Source: Lawsonibacter sp. (GTDB lineage: Bacteria; Bacillota; Clostridia; Oscillospirales; Oscillospiraceae). From it: DNA of 5,465 bases. The translations under genes were made by a program, and so were the position numbers. The notes beneath the pieces were generated by a model, which saw nothing but the letters and a program-made list of their open reading frames with translations, made no database searches and was not told the origin of the DNA. Shown here one piece after another: positions 5,412 through 5,465 of the stretch. The DNA is taken from positions 1-5,465 of the forward strand of contig JAAWNI010000151.1 in NCBI GenBank assembly GCA_022798855.1, given 5' to 3'. Position 1 is the first letter of the stretch. The number at the start of each line of letters is the position of its first letter.

Positions 5412-5465
5412 GTGAAAGCGTTCAACTACAATGGACAGCGGAATGTATCGGGCGAGAGAATCCGG
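5412..5465 (+). CDS. Start of an XRE-family regulator (partial, runs off the window)
   Basis: Eighteen codons are visible from GTG at 5412, reading (M)KAFNYNGQRNVSGERIR. The NVSGERIR segment matches the lead-in to the first helix of Cro/C1-type (XRE) helix-turn-helix regulators, where IR is normally followed by a segment such as QAR...LSQ. GGAGGTGG lies at 5400-5407, giving 7 nt between GGAGG and the GTG, so the start is well supported. The helix-turn-helix itself is outside the window. It is divergent from the lipoprotein-like gene and shares an intergenic region with three palindromes. Confidence 0.65.
   Translation, partial: MKAFNYNGQRNVSGERIR

Noticed and set aside
5267..5425. Upstream extension of the lipoprotein-like frame
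   Set aside because: The extra 53 codons cover the palindrome array and have no ribosome binding site; the signal peptide and AAAGGAG point to 5266.

Overview
The window looks like chromosomal DNA from a high-GC Gram-positive anaerobe of the Clostridia, most likely an Oscillospiraceae-type gut bacterium. This is inferred from several things: purine-rich Shine-Dalgarno sites before nearly every gene; a ribosomal protein L27 with the Firmicutes-type cleavable N-terminal extension next to its processing protease Prp; the rplU-prp-rpmA...obgE gene order; and GC-rich inverted-repeat elements at the left edge. I cannot name the species from the sequence alone.

Layout, read along the minus strand (right to left) for most genes. 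A strong promoter at 4249-4277 and a structured leader of about 74 nt (an L21-leader candidate) drive rplU (L21), prp (the cysteine protease that trims L27) and rpmA (L27). These three are tightly packed and end at a strong intrinsic terminator (3189-3223). Next comes a degraded patch: about 33 codons of the 3' end of one gene, then the first 38 codons of a PPC/DUF296-domain gene that stops abruptly. An intact maltose/galactoside-type acetyltransferase follows, then a YciI-family protein, then the ribosome-assembly GTPase obgE, which in many Firmicutes sits almost directly behind rpmA. A small uncharacterised 105-residue protein follows obgE by 3 nt, and its stop codon abuts a perfect terminator hairpin. 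The last 240 bases on the left are non-coding and hold two inverted-repeat elements, one cut by the window edge.

The right quarter (about 4300-5465) is lower in GC and looks like accessory DNA. It holds an orphan plus-strand terminator, a small plus-strand helix-turn-helix protein of phage/conjugative-element type, and the first codons of a second element gene. That second gene runs directly into the 3' end of an opposite-strand lipoprotein-like gene, whose open frame continues antisense through the HTH gene. The lipoprotein gene is divergent from the start of an XRE-type regulator that runs off the right edge. The shared intergenic region holds three similar palindromes that look like operators.

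The ribosomal genes and obgE work in ribosome production and assembly, with Prp maturing L27. The genes between rpmA and obgE look like later insertions and deletion scars. No CRISPR array, tRNA, rRNA or complete insertion sequence was seen. The most notable points are the two scars (2951-3186 and near 4715), the palindrome array at 5309-5370, and the perfect 13-bp inverted repeat between yciI and obgE.
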